Shown here piece by piece: positions 34,439 through 41,919 of a DNA stretch of 48,809 nt. The notes under the pieces are model-generated. The model was not told the origin of the DNA. It did no database searches and saw only the letters and a list, made by a program, of their open reading frames with translations. Numbering within the stretch: position 1 is the first letter of the stretch; every line of letters begins with the position of its first letter. The translations under genes were made by a program, and so were the position numbers. This stretch comes from Dehalococcoidia bacterium (GTDB lineage Bacteria; Chloroflexota; Dehalococcoidia; Bin125). The stretch lies in the NCBI GenBank assembly GCA_022822375.1, contig JAJEBU010000123.1, forward strand, positions 1 through 48,809. The letters run 5' to 3'.

Positions 34439-35554
34439 TCACTCGCTCGCTGTCGGCTGTTGATACTTGTCGACCGCGGCGCGGACCACGGCCAGGTTGC
34501 TGTTGTCGACGAATCCAGGTCCGAGCAGAATGCCGCTGCCGGCGATCCACTGGAGCATGGCGTCGGCCAGTTCGTCGCCCTGTTCGTATCGTTGGCTGAC
34601 CTCCGCATACTGCACCAATCGCGAGTAGGCGACGGGTAGATAACCCTGCAAGTATGGCTGCTGGTCAACGGCGAACGCCACTCGACCGTCTTCAATCGCA
34701 TCAAGAATGCTGTCGTTGAGCTCAAAGACTGCATGGACGACCACGCGGCTGGCGTCGCTTTGGTCGAGCGCGTCGTTGAGTCCGTCAGAGGCCGCGTTCA
34801 TCACGGTGGTGTTCATCGTCAGCATGGAGTCGATTGACGGATCGAGGGCCAGCGCGTCGCTGATTTGGTCGGCGGTCATCCCGACGGCCGGATCGACGAA
34901 GAGGTTGGTGACCCGTCCGACGCGCGAACCAGCGCGCTGGCAGCGAGTGGTCAGCGCGATGTTGTTGCGCTCGTGCAGGACGCAGAGCAGATGAGTGGCG
35001 CCGGCATCCACGAGGCGATCGCCGACTGCGAGTCCGGCGACCGTCTCGATCTGACCGAAGTAGGAATCCGCGCCGAGCTCGGCACCGATCTCGGACCCGA
35101 CGTTGACGACATAGACGGTGGTGCCGACCACGATTGCGTCAGCGATCACTTCGGAAATGCCCTCGGGGTCTGGCAGGGAGACGACGAGGACATCGAAGCC
35201 TTGCTGAATGATTTCGTTGATCAAGCGCACCCGCTCGTTGGTATCGGGCGTCGAGCGCCAGAGCAGGTTGACGTCGAAGGCGCGAGCTGCGTCGATGGCG
35301 CCGCTGTTGACTTCGGCCCAGAAGGGGTCGCCGTCTGCGCCGTGCACGATCATCGCCACCGAGATTGGCGGCGCCAGTCCCAGCCCCAGGCGCTCACGAG
35401 CGGCGCTGGCGCAGCCGGCGGCCGAAGTACCGGCCGCGACGACGAGCAGCAAGCAGATCAGCAGGCCAATCAGCAAGCCGGGCCTCGTCCAGCTGCGTGC
35501 TGATGCGGCTGATGCAGCCGGCGCGGTCAGCGCCACGGACTCGTTGGAGCGCAT
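34439..35554 (-). CDS. Periplasmic-binding-protein-like sugar receptor, likely lipoprotein
   Basis: The 371-residue product has a basic N-terminus, a hydrophobic stretch around 26-41 and a lipobox-like SAAGC with Cys48, so it is probably a lipid-anchored receptor. The mature part is a type I binding fold (SVAMIVHGADGDPFWAEVNS to the end) like ribose or TorT-type receptors. ATG 35554 overlaps the stop of the second receptor as TGATG; an earlier in-frame start would lie inside that gene. The two receptors share motifs such as DGDPFW versus IGDPFW and FAVDQQPYLQG versus FAVDQQAYLQG, so they are old duplicates. Confidence 0.88.
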   Translation of the reverse strand: MRSNESVALTAPAASAASARSWTRPGLLIGLLICLLLVVAAGTSAAGCASAARERLGLGLAPPISVAMIVHGADGDPFWAEVNSGAIDAARAFDVNLLWRSTPDTNERVRLINEIIQQGFDVLVVSLPDPEGISEVIADAIVVGTTVYVVNVGSEIGAELGADSYFGQIETVAGLAVGDRLVDAGATHLLCVLHERNNIALTTRCQRAGSRVGRVTNLFVDPAVGMTADQISDALALDPSIDSMLTMNTTVMNAASDGLNDALDQSDASRVVVHAVFELNDSILDAIEDGRVAFAVDQQPYLQGYLPVAYSRLVQYAEVSQRYEQGDELADAMLQWIAGSGILLGPGFVDNSNLAVVRAAVDKYQQPTASE

Positions 35555-36651
35555 CAGTCGTCTCCCAACTGTGGGTAGCGCCTCGCGTTGGATTGGTCGA
35601 CGAACGCTGGTCCGGTCACGAGCCGTCCAGACGCCGCCCAACGCTCCATCCCGACCAGGATGCCGACGGTCTCGGCATCGGCGTCGAGCGATTGGAAGTA
35701 GGCGAAGGCGATCGGCAAGAATCCCTGCAAGTAGGCCTGCTGATCGACAGCGAAGAGCATCTCGCCGGACTCAATCAGCTCGAGCACGGTCGGCGAGACG
35801 TCGAACGTGGCGAGCCGCGCCTGGGAGGCGGAGGATGCGATCGATTCCAAGGCGAGTTCGGCGATGCTGGAGTTGAGCGCGAGGATGCCGTCGATCGACG
35901 AGTCGGCCTGGAGCACGGCGGCGATCTCGCCGATGGTGGAGACGCGGTCGGCCGTGCCGGTCACGAACAGGCGCTGCATCGTGCCGCCGGACAGCTCGAG
36001 CGCGAGGCCGGCGTTGGCGCAGCGCGATTCGAGGCCGACGTTGCCGGCCTCGTGGATCAGGCAGAGCAGTTTGGTGACGCCAGCGGTCGCGAGCCGCTCA
36101 CCCGCGCCGAGTCCGGCGACGCCGTCGGGCTGTCCGAAGTGGGTGACCGCGCCGAAGGCGCGCCCGCGCTCCTCGCCAGAGTTGATCGACATCACGGTCA
36201 GTCCGGCGCTGACCGCGCCGCGAATGGAGTCTTCCAGCGCGTCGGGATCGGCGAGCGACACGATCAGCACGTCGTAGCCCAGCGCGACGGCGTTGTCGAC
36301 GAGGCGCACCTGCTCGCTGACGTTGCCGTCGCCGTCGTAGAGCAGTTCGATGCCGAACTCGCGCTGCGCAGCAAATGCGCCAGCGGCCACCTCGTCCCAG
36401 AAAGGATCACCGATCCCGCCGTGCGTGATCATGGCGACGCGGATATCGGTCTGGGGCAGCACGCCTGAGCCGGCAAACTGGGCGACATCGCGGTCGACGC
36501 GACACACGTAGGCGCCGATCATGGCCAGCGCAATGACCGCCGCGAGGATCACCCAGCGAGCCAAACCCTGATTGGCGAGCCGCTCGATCCGTCGGGCGAC
36601 GCTGCCCAACTCAAGGTCGATCGCGCGTGAATTGGTGCGCCGGTTTCTCAC
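35554..36651 (-). CDS. Second periplasmic-binding-protein-like sugar receptor
   Basis: The 365-residue product has one N-terminal hydrophobic segment (about 33-50) without a good lipobox, so it may be anchored by an uncleaved helix. A type I binding fold follows (RVAMITHGGIGDPFWDEV to the end). It heads the importer operon. The start is GTG 36651, nine bases downstream of a TAGCCT hexamer that overlaps the -10 of the divergent phosphoesterase. There is no Shine-Dalgarno, so its mRNA may be nearly leaderless. Its close relation to the next gene suggests two receptors feed one permease. Confidence 0.87.
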   Translation of the reverse strand: MRNRRTNSRAIDLELGSVARRIERLANQGLARWVILAAVIALAMIGAYVCRVDRDVAQFAGSGVLPQTDIRVAMITHGGIGDPFWDEVAAGAFAAQREFGIELLYDGDGNVSEQVRLVDNAVALGYDVLIVSLADPDALEDSIRGAVSAGLTVMSINSGEERGRAFGAVTHFGQPDGVAGLGAGERLATAGVTKLLCLIHEAGNVGLESRCANAGLALELSGGTMQRLFVTGTADRVSTIGEIAAVLQADSSIDGILALNSSIAELALESIASSASQARLATFDVSPTVLELIESGEMLFAVDQQAYLQGFLPIAFAYFQSLDADAETVGILVGMERWAASGRLVTGPAFVDQSNARRYPQLGDD

Positions 36652-36659
36652 AGTGGCGT

Positions 36660-36666
36660 TAGGCTA
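36660..36666. promoter_or_regulatory. Shared palindromic -10 element of two divergent operons
   Basis: The heptamer TAGGCTA reads TAGGCT on the plus strand (36660-36665), seven bases before the phosphoesterase ATG, and TAGCCT on the minus strand (36666-36661), nine bases before the receptor GTG. The two -10 boxes therefore overlap in five bases. Both transcripts would be leaderless or almost so. No good -35 is seen on either side. Confidence 0.5.
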
Positions 36667-36672
36667 GCAAGC

Positions 36673-37248
36673 ATGCGCATTGGCCTCATATCCGACACTC
36701 ACGTTCCCGAAGCCGGCACGGAGCTGTGGCCGCAGCTGTGGGATCGGATTCGCACGGCCGATGTCTTGCTGCACGGTGGAGACATTCACGACATCGGACT
36801 GATTGACCATCTTGAGGCCGTCGCGCCGATCTATGTCGCGCGCGGCAACGGCGACGACGGATCGGGCGGACGGCCTGTCCAACCGGAGGATCCGCGGCTG
36901 CGGGAGGCGTGGAACCTGGAGTTCGAGGGCTTCACCTTCGGACTGACGCACGATATGGCGCTGCCGGAGTGGCCGCCGTATCGGACGGTTGAGTCGATGA
37001 TGGACCACTACTTTGGCGGCCCGCGCCACGTGGTGGTCCACGGCGACACGCATGTCGCGTCGTTGGAGACGATTCGGGGCGTGCTGCTGATCAATCCCGG
37101 CAGCCCGATGTATCCGCGCAACCTCGACACGCGAATGGGGACGTTGGGCTTCATCGAGATCGAGAACGGACGCCTGCACGCCTGGCTCGAGCAGCTCGAC
37201 GAGGACGGATCGCACGTGATCCGCGAGCAGCCGAAGTACGTGTACTAG
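36673..37248 (+). CDS. YfcE/MJ0936-like metallophosphoesterase
   Basis: The 191-residue calcineurin-like phosphodiesterase carries all family metal motifs: DTH (8-10), GGDIHD (35-40), GNGD near 58, a lone TH near 93, and HGDTH near 123. The natural substrate of this family is often unknown; artificial phosphodiesters are hydrolysed in vitro. The start ATG 36673 has no Shine-Dalgarno but has a -10-like TAGGCT seven bases before it. It is followed after 41 bp by the universal stress protein gene, which has its own candidate promoter. Confidence 0.92.
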   Translation: MRIGLISDTHVPEAGTELWPQLWDRIRTADVLLHGGDIHDIGLIDHLEAVAPIYVARGNGDDGSGGRPVQPEDPRLREAWNLEFEGFTFGLTHDMALPEWPPYRTVESMMDHYFGGPRHVVVHGDTHVASLETIRGVLLINPGSPMYPRNLDTRMGTLGFIEIENGRLHAWLEQLDEDGSHVIREQPKYVY

Positions 37249-37277
37249 CCAGTCATCGGATCGCGGGCGGCAGGGAA

Positions 37278-37283
37278 TACGCT
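37278..37283 (+). promoter_or_regulatory. Candidate -10 giving a leaderless universal stress protein mRNA
   Basis: TACGCT ends six bases before the ATG at 37290, the same geometry as for moaDE. No Shine-Dalgarno precedes the start codon. The -35 region is not recognisable. Confidence 0.45.
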
Positions 37284-37289
37284 ACGGGC

Positions 37290-37793
37290 ATGGCTGGCAT
37301 CTCTGTGATGGTCCCGTTCGACCGCTCGCCGGAGGCGCGGCGCGGGCTGGAAGTAGCCCTGACGCTGGCTCGTGTCGACCGGCGCAAGTCCCGCGTGCTC
37401 CCAATCTATGTCGCAGAAGTCGACCGCGCCTACGCGCTCGATGCCGACCTGCCCAAGCTGCAAGCGACCGCCGAAGCCTGCGTGAGCGAGGCGGAAGACG
37501 AGGTCAAGCAGGCCAAGGTGTCGTGCGAGGTGGTGATCCTATCGGCGCGTCACGCCGGGCCGGCGATCGTCAGTGAGGCCAGCGAGACAGGCGTCGATCT
37601 GATCGTGCTGGGCGTGTCGCACGCCAACACCGTGCACGGCGGCGGCGAGCAGACGGCGCTGGCGCGTAGTTCGGGCGCGGCGATCGATCTGGGCCATACG
37701 GCGGACTACATCATCTCCCACGCGACGTGCGAAGTGATCGTGGTGCGGGAGCCGCCGCGCGGCGTGCACCGCAACGGGCTGCTGGGAGGCTGA
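37290..37793 (+). CDS. Universal stress protein (UspA family)
   Basis: The 167-residue protein has the Usp fold: N-terminal strand ISVMVPFDRSPEARRGLEVAL, the mid-domain VDLIVLGVSHAN, and the C-terminal strand CEVIVVREPPRG. The usual ATP loop GxxGxxxxxxxxxG(S/T) is altered, with an insert HGGGEQTALARSSG before DLGHTADYIISHA. ATP binding is therefore uncertain. It lies 2 bp upstream of a TrkA gene, which suggests a role in regulating potassium or another ion transporter. The start ATG follows a -10-like TACGCT. Confidence 0.87.
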   Translation: MAGISVMVPFDRSPEARRGLEVALTLARVDRRKSRVLPIYVAEVDRAYALDADLPKLQATAEACVSEAEDEVKQAKVSCEVVILSARHAGPAIVSEASETGVDLIVLGVSHANTVHGGGEQTALARSSGAAIDLGHTADYIISHATCEVIVVREPPRGVHRNGLLGG

Positions 37794-37795
37794 TC

Positions 37796-38239
37796 GTGCG
37801 CGTCGTGATCATGGGCTGCGGGCGGCTCGGCTCGATGCTGGCTGGCGAGCTGGACGCGGAGGGCCATCACGTGACCGTGATCGACATCGATCAGGCTGCG
37901 TTCAACTGGCTGGGCGACGGATTCTCCGGGACGCGCGTGGTCGGACCCGGCGAGGACAGCGCGATCCAGGAGGTCGCAGGCGTCAAGCATGCGGACGTCT
38001 TTCTGGCGCTCGCCAACGGAGATAACCGCAACGCGATGGCGGTGCAGGTGGCCAAGCACATCCACGGCGCGCCGCGCGTCGTCGCGCGCATATACGATCC
38101 GGACCGGGCCGAGGTCTACCAGCAGCTGGGCATCAACGTCGTCAACCCGACGACGATTCTCGACCAGATGGTGCGCGAGGCGGCCTTCGCGACGTCGCCC
38201 GAGTCCGATGCGCCGTCGTCCGACGGGGACGGGGTCTAG
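37796..38239 (+). CDS. TrkA-N (RCK N-domain) protein, first of pair
   Basis: The 147-residue protein is a single NAD-binding Rossmann domain of the Trk/Ktr regulator type: GCGRLGSMLAGEL near the N-terminus, acidic VIDIDQ, and ARIYDPDRAEVYQQLG. It lacks a C-terminal RCK_C domain. The start is GTG 37796 with a strong GGGAGG six bases upstream; a longer frame from 37727 is inside the stress protein gene. The next gene encodes a second TrkA protein, so the two probably form a heteromeric gating ring for a K+ channel encoded elsewhere. Confidence 0.9.
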   Translation: MRVVIMGCGRLGSMLAGELDAEGHHVTVIDIDQAAFNWLGDGFSGTRVVGPGEDSAIQEVAGVKHADVFLALANGDNRNAMAVQVAKHIHGAPRVVARIYDPDRAEVYQQLGINVVNPTTILDQMVREAAFATSPESDAPSSDGDGV

Positions 38240-38243
38240 GCAG

Positions 38244-38906
38244 ATGTACATCGTGATCGTCGGCGGCGGCAAAGTCGGTCGAGGCGCGGCGCGCGATCTA
38301 ATCGGAATGGGCCATGAAGTCTGCGTGATCGAGCGCGAAGCGGACACCGCCTGGTCGATCAACCATGAGTTGGGCGAGGTGGCGTTGGTCGGCGACGGCA
38401 CGGAAGTCCATGTCCAGCAGGCCGCCGGGATGAACCGCGCAGACGTGGTGGTCGCCTGTACGGGCCGTGACCAGGCCAATCTCGCAGTGGGCCAGACCGC
38501 TGCGACTCGATTCGGCGCAGGCAAGGTGATCGCGCGGATCAACGATCCGCGCAACGAGAGCATCTTCCGAGCGCTGGGCTTCGACAACACGGTCTCGGCG
38601 ACGACATCGATCGTGAACGCCATCGAACTCGAGGTGAACAAGGGCTTGCAGAGTCTGACGCGGCTGACGCAGCTGGCGTCGAGCTCGTTCATGCTCAGCC
38701 AGCAACGGGTGGCTGAACAGTCATCGGTGGTGGGTTGCACGGTGCGCGAGCTGCGTCTGCCGCCGAGTACGCTGCTCGTGCTCGTCGTACGCGAGGGCGA
38801 CGACGCGCTCATTCCCGGCCCGAACACCACGATCCACGCTTCGGATCTCGTCATCGCAGTCACGCACGTGCAGCATGAGGCAGCCTTGCGGGCGGCGCTG
38901 ACATGA
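38244..38906 (+). CDS. TrkA protein with RCK_N and RCK_C domains, second of pair
   Basis: The 220-residue protein has a Rossmann domain (MYIVIVGGGKVGRGAARDL; VIEREAD; ARINDPRNESIFRALG) and a C-terminal RCK_C-like domain from about 140 (GCTVRELRLPPSTLLVLVVR). Such proteins bind nucleotides and gate Trk/Ktr potassium uptake. The start ATG 38244 is 4 bp after the first trkA stop. No TrkH/KtrB-type channel gene is in the window. Paired TrkA genes of this kind are known from actinobacterial relatives (CeoB/CeoC). Confidence 0.92.
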   Translation: MYIVIVGGGKVGRGAARDLIGMGHEVCVIEREADTAWSINHELGEVALVGDGTEVHVQQAAGMNRADVVVACTGRDQANLAVGQTAATRFGAGKVIARINDPRNESIFRALGFDNTVSATTSIVNAIELEVNKGLQSLTRLTQLASSSFMLSQQRVAEQSSVVGCTVRELRLPPSTLLVLVVREGDDALIPGPNTTIHASDLVIAVTHVQHEAALRAALT

Positions 38907-38918
38907 AATGACTCACCG

Positions 38919-39770
38919 ATGACTAAAAGTCCGACACCACAACGGATCGCCTATCTCGGACCGCCTGGCACGTTCACCGAGCAGGCCTGCGTGCTGTACA
39001 CGGGCGGGAGCGATCAGACGGAACTCGTCCCGTACGCCAGCATCACAGCGTCGGCGGAGGCGGCGGCGCGGCTCGAGGTGGATGCAGCCGTCGTGCCCTT
39101 CGAGAACTCACTCGCGGGTGCGGTGGGCGAGACGCATGATCTGATCATCCATCAGCTCGATCTGAGTATCTGCAGCGAGCTGGTGATCCCGATCGAGCAC
39201 TGCCTGATCGTGTCTCCGACGGCAGACAGCGCTGAGATCACGACGATCTACTCGCATCCCCAGGCGCTGGGTCAATGCCAGCGCTACATCGCGCGGCGAT
39301 TTCCGAATGCCCGCACGGAAGCCACGCTGTCGACCGCGCAGGCGGTCGGCCGGGCGGTTGACCAGGGCGATCACACGGCGGCGATCGCACCGCGCCGCGC
39401 CGCCGAGCTGCACGGCGCTCAGATCCTCGAGATTGGCATCGAGGACGACCACCGCAACGCCACCCGCTTCGTCGTGCTGGCGGCGCAGGATCACGACCCG
39501 ACGGGCGACGATCGCACGACGATCCTGTTCAGTACAGCCAACCGTCCCGGCGCGCTGCTGCGCGCGCTGCAGCACTTTGCCGACGCGGGCATCAACCTGA
39601 CGCGGATCGAATCGCGGCCCGCTCGCGAGCGGTTGGGTACGTATCTCTTTCTCGTTGATTGCGATGGGCATCGCTCGACGGCGCCGCTGTCGGAAGCGCT
39701 GGCGCGGATGGAGCCGGAGCTGGAGCGTCTGCGGATCATCGGCAGCTATCCGCGGGCTCCCCGGCCGTGA
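38919..39770 (+). CDS. pheA: Prephenate dehydratase
   Basis: PheA converts prephenate to phenylpyruvate in phenylalanine synthesis. The 283-residue monofunctional enzyme has IAYLGPPGTFTEQA at the N-terminus, VPFENSLAGAVGETHDLI, the catalytic NATRFVVL segment, and a C-terminal ACT domain (about 200-283) with the GALLRALQHF and ESRP motifs linked to feedback control by phenylalanine. No chorismate mutase domain is fused. It begins 12 bp after the second trkA gene and is 24 bp upstream of the Fpg gene. Confidence 0.95.
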   Translation: MTKSPTPQRIAYLGPPGTFTEQACVLYTGGSDQTELVPYASITASAEAAARLEVDAAVVPFENSLAGAVGETHDLIIHQLDLSICSELVIPIEHCLIVSPTADSAEITTIYSHPQALGQCQRYIARRFPNARTEATLSTAQAVGRAVDQGDHTAAIAPRRAAELHGAQILEIGIEDDHRNATRFVVLAAQDHDPTGDDRTTILFSTANRPGALLRALQHFADAGINLTRIESRPARERLGTYLFLVDCDGHRSTAPLSEALARMEPELERLRIIGSYPRAPRP

Positions 39771-39794
39771 CCCTGACCGTGACTGCGAACTTCG

Positions 39795-40637
39795 ATGCCT
39801 GAGATCCCGGAGTTGGAGCACGTGGCGCAGGTGCTGACGGAGCGGATCGGCGGGCGGTCGATCTCGTCGGTGGAGGTACCGAAGCCGATCGTCGTGCGGT
39901 TGCCGAGGCCCGATTTCGAGGCTGGACTGTTGGGTGCGCGGATCGAGCATGTCGAGCGGCGCGGCAAGTTCTTGCTCTGGTACACCGATCGGGGCAGCGT
40001 GATGGCGGTCAACCCCATGCTCAACGGGCGCTTCCAGTGGATGGCCGGCGCCGACGGTCTGGGCGCGCCGCTCAAGGCGCATGCGCGGACATGCGTCGCG
40101 CTGCGCTTTGCGTCGGAGCATGACGACGCGAGATTGGGTCTGCGATACATCGATGAGCGTGTGCTGGGCAAGATCTACCTGGTCGACGCTGACGAGTTGG
40201 ACTCGGTGCCGGTCCTGAATGAGCAGGGTCCCGACGCGCTGGATCCAGCGCTGACGCAGGAGCTGTTCCTGCAACGTCTGAAGCGTCATCGCGGACAGGT
40301 CAAGAACGTGCTGGTCAATGCGAAGTTCATCGCCGGGATTGGCAACGCCTACTCAGACGAGATCCTGTTCGCTGCCGGGCTGCACCCGTTCACGAAGGTC
40401 TCGGAGCTGGACGAATCGCGGCGGATCGCGCTGTATGAGGCGATGGTCGAGACGTTGTCGTGGGCGGGCGCGATCTGCGCGGCGCAGATTGGCGATCAGA
40501 TCGATCGCAAGCCGCGCGATTTCCTGCGCGTCCACCGCAAGGGCGGTGAGCCGTGTCCCAGCTGCGGTGCGGCAATCTCGGAGGTGTCGCCCAAGCGGCG
40601 GGTGACGTCGTTCTGCCGCGCCTGCCAGCCGGGCTAG
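39795..40637 (+). CDS. mutM: Fpg/MutM-type formamidopyrimidine-DNA glycosylase
   Basis: The enzyme excises oxidised purines such as 8-oxoguanine and cuts the abasic site. The 280-residue product begins MPEIPELEHV, keeping the catalytic Pro2 and Glu3 although the usual text is MPELPEVE. Lys in the segment VERRGKFLLW, the H2TH helix region IAGIGNAYSDEILF, and a C-terminal four-cysteine zinc finger (CPSC and CRAC) are all present. A Nei-type specificity cannot be excluded from sequence alone. Its TAG stop directly abuts the stop of the convergent HNH gene. Confidence 0.93.
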   Translation: MPEIPELEHVAQVLTERIGGRSISSVEVPKPIVVRLPRPDFEAGLLGARIEHVERRGKFLLWYTDRGSVMAVNPMLNGRFQWMAGADGLGAPLKAHARTCVALRFASEHDDARLGLRYIDERVLGKIYLVDADELDSVPVLNEQGPDALDPALTQELFLQRLKRHRGQVKNVLVNAKFIAGIGNAYSDEILFAAGLHPFTKVSELDESRRIALYEAMVETLSWAGAICAAQIGDQIDRKPRDFLRVHRKGGEPCPSCGAAISEVSPKRRVTSFCRACQPG

Positions 40638-41186
40638 CTAGTCGGTCGACAGCACCCGTTCGGCGCCGGGAATGAAGGGCGCCCAGGTGGGTTGGCTCTC
40701 GAGGTACTGGCCGAACAGGCTGGCCGGGGTGACGGAGGGCCGCTTGGGTTCGCTGCGCAGCGTCATGCGCGCCTCGCGCGGGGTGCGCCCCGCCTTGCGG
40801 TGGTTGCAGACGCGGCAGGCCGAGACGAGGTTCTCCCAGGTGTGGCCTCCGCCGCGGAAACGGGGCAACACGTGGTCCAGCGTGAGGTCCTTGGTGGCCG
40901 TGCGTCGTCCGCAGTACTGACAGGTGAACCGGTCGCGGTTGAAGACCTCGCGCCGCGACAGCCGCATCACCGGTCTCGGTCGGCGGATGAAGTAGACCAT
41001 CCGAATGACGGAGGGCACATCGTGCACGCCGCTGACGCTGCGCAGCAGCGACTTGGCGCGGTCGAGACGGTCGATCACTTCAGCCTTGCCGCGCGAGACC
41101 AGCACCACCGCCCGCCGCACATTGCAAACATGCAGCGGCTCGTAGTTCTGATTCAGGACCAAGACCGAGCGGCTGAGAACGGACAT
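40638..41186 (-). CDS. HNH endonuclease
   Basis: The 182-residue protein carries an HNH nuclease domain in its second half: CQYC (89-92), LTLDHVLPRFRGG with D104 and H105, then WENLVSACRVCNHRK with N119 and the second Cys pair. The N-terminal half begins MSVLSRSVLVLNQNYEPLHV, characteristic of a widespread housekeeping HNH family in Actinobacteria and Chloroflexota whose role is not known. I chose ATG 41186; upstream in-frame codons to 41276 read through spacer repeats. A TACGAT hexamer lies 12 bases before the ATG. Confidence 0.9.
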   Translation of the reverse strand: MSVLSRSVLVLNQNYEPLHVCNVRRAVVLVSRGKAEVIDRLDRAKSLLRSVSGVHDVPSVIRMVYFIRRPRPVMRLSRREVFNRDRFTCQYCGRRTATKDLTLDHVLPRFRGGGHTWENLVSACRVCNHRKAGRTPREARMTLRSEPKRPSVTPASLFGQYLESQPTWAPFIPGAERVLSTD

Positions 41187-41198
41187 GACACCGAGCTG

Positions 41199-41204
41199 AT
41201 CGTA
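41199..41204 (-). promoter_or_regulatory. Candidate -10 for the HNH gene
   Basis: TACGAT on the minus strand lies 12 bases before ATG 41186, predicting a leader of only about five bases. No -35 is evident in the GC-rich DNA upstream. Confidence 0.4.
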
Positions 41205-41247
41205 CCAAAGGCGGAGGGGTCCGCTTGTGGGCGTCGTGTGTTCGCCT

Positions 41248-41278
41248 GATGCACGACCGATGCACGACCGATGCACGA
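41248..41278. repeat. Tandem 11-bp repeat, nearly three copies
   Basis: GATGCACGACC occurs at 41248-41258 and again at 41259-41269, and its first nine bases recur at 41270-41278. It lies in the 99-bp spacer between cvpA and the HNH gene, just downstream of the cvpA stop. Phased by 11 bp, about one helical turn, it could be a protein-binding array or a slippage product. Confidence 0.85.
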
Positions 41279-41285
41279 GTGATGT

Positions 41286-41879
41286 TTAGCTGCCGTTGAG
41301 CGGTGCGCTCAGATTGTCGACGGTGGCGCGCAGGCCGCCCACCTCAGAGACGAACTCCTGGATGGCGAGGTCAAACTCCGACGGCAGCAGGGCGCGGACC
41401 ACCGGCGTGTTGTCCATCATCCACCAACCGATGGTTGAGTCACCGAGCGTGTCGTGCGCGTCGCCGAGTCCGGCCAGCACGAGGATGGCGAAGACGGCCT
41501 GGGCCAACAACAGACCAACGATCAGGCCGAAGACGGCACCTGCGGCGCGGTCGGCCATGCCCAGCAGCAACATCGATGCGAGACCCTTGAGCAGCGTGCC
41601 CAGCGCGTATCCACCGACCAGCACGAGCGTGAGGATGACGCTGAAGCTGACCGTCCGCATCAGGCCGGAGGGCGCGTCGTCAATGGCGAGGTCGGTGAAG
41701 ACGCTCTGGTGGTACATACCGGCCAGGACGACGCCGACCACCACCGCAATCAGGGCGACGCCGGCGCGCAAGATGCCCAGCTTCCATCCCCACAAGCCGA
41801 TGGCCGCCGCCACGCCGACGACGACGATGTCGATCCAGTTCAGTCCCAGGATGAGCGCGGCATCGTCCACGGCGTTCAC
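41286..41879 (-). CDS. cvpA: CvpA family membrane protein
   Basis: The 197-residue protein has four hydrophobic segments (starting near residues 14, 38, 77 and 108) and the CvpA pattern NWIDIVVVGVAAAIGLWGWKLG at its N-terminus. CvpA was found through colicin V production in E. coli; its general function is unclear. The start is GTG 41879 without a clear ribosome site. It lies 40 bp after radC at the end of a four-gene minus-strand unit. Confidence 0.85.
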   Translation of the reverse strand: MNAVDDAALILGLNWIDIVVVGVAAAIGLWGWKLGILRAGVALIAVVVGVVLAGMYHQSVFTDLAIDDAPSGLMRTVSFSVILTLVLVGGYALGTLLKGLASMLLLGMADRAAGAVFGLIVGLLLAQAVFAILVLAGLGDAHDTLGDSTIGWWMMDNTPVVRALLPSEFDLAIQEFVSEVGGLRATVDNLSAPLNGS

Positions 41880-41919
41880 TGTACACAGCGATCCCGCCGC
41901 TGAACGCGGTGGACATCGG

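Noticed and set aside
41221-41281. Short CRISPR-like array at the GATGCACGACC repeats
   Set aside because: Units are 11 bp and directly abutting without spacers, so this is a tandem repeat and not a CRISPR array.
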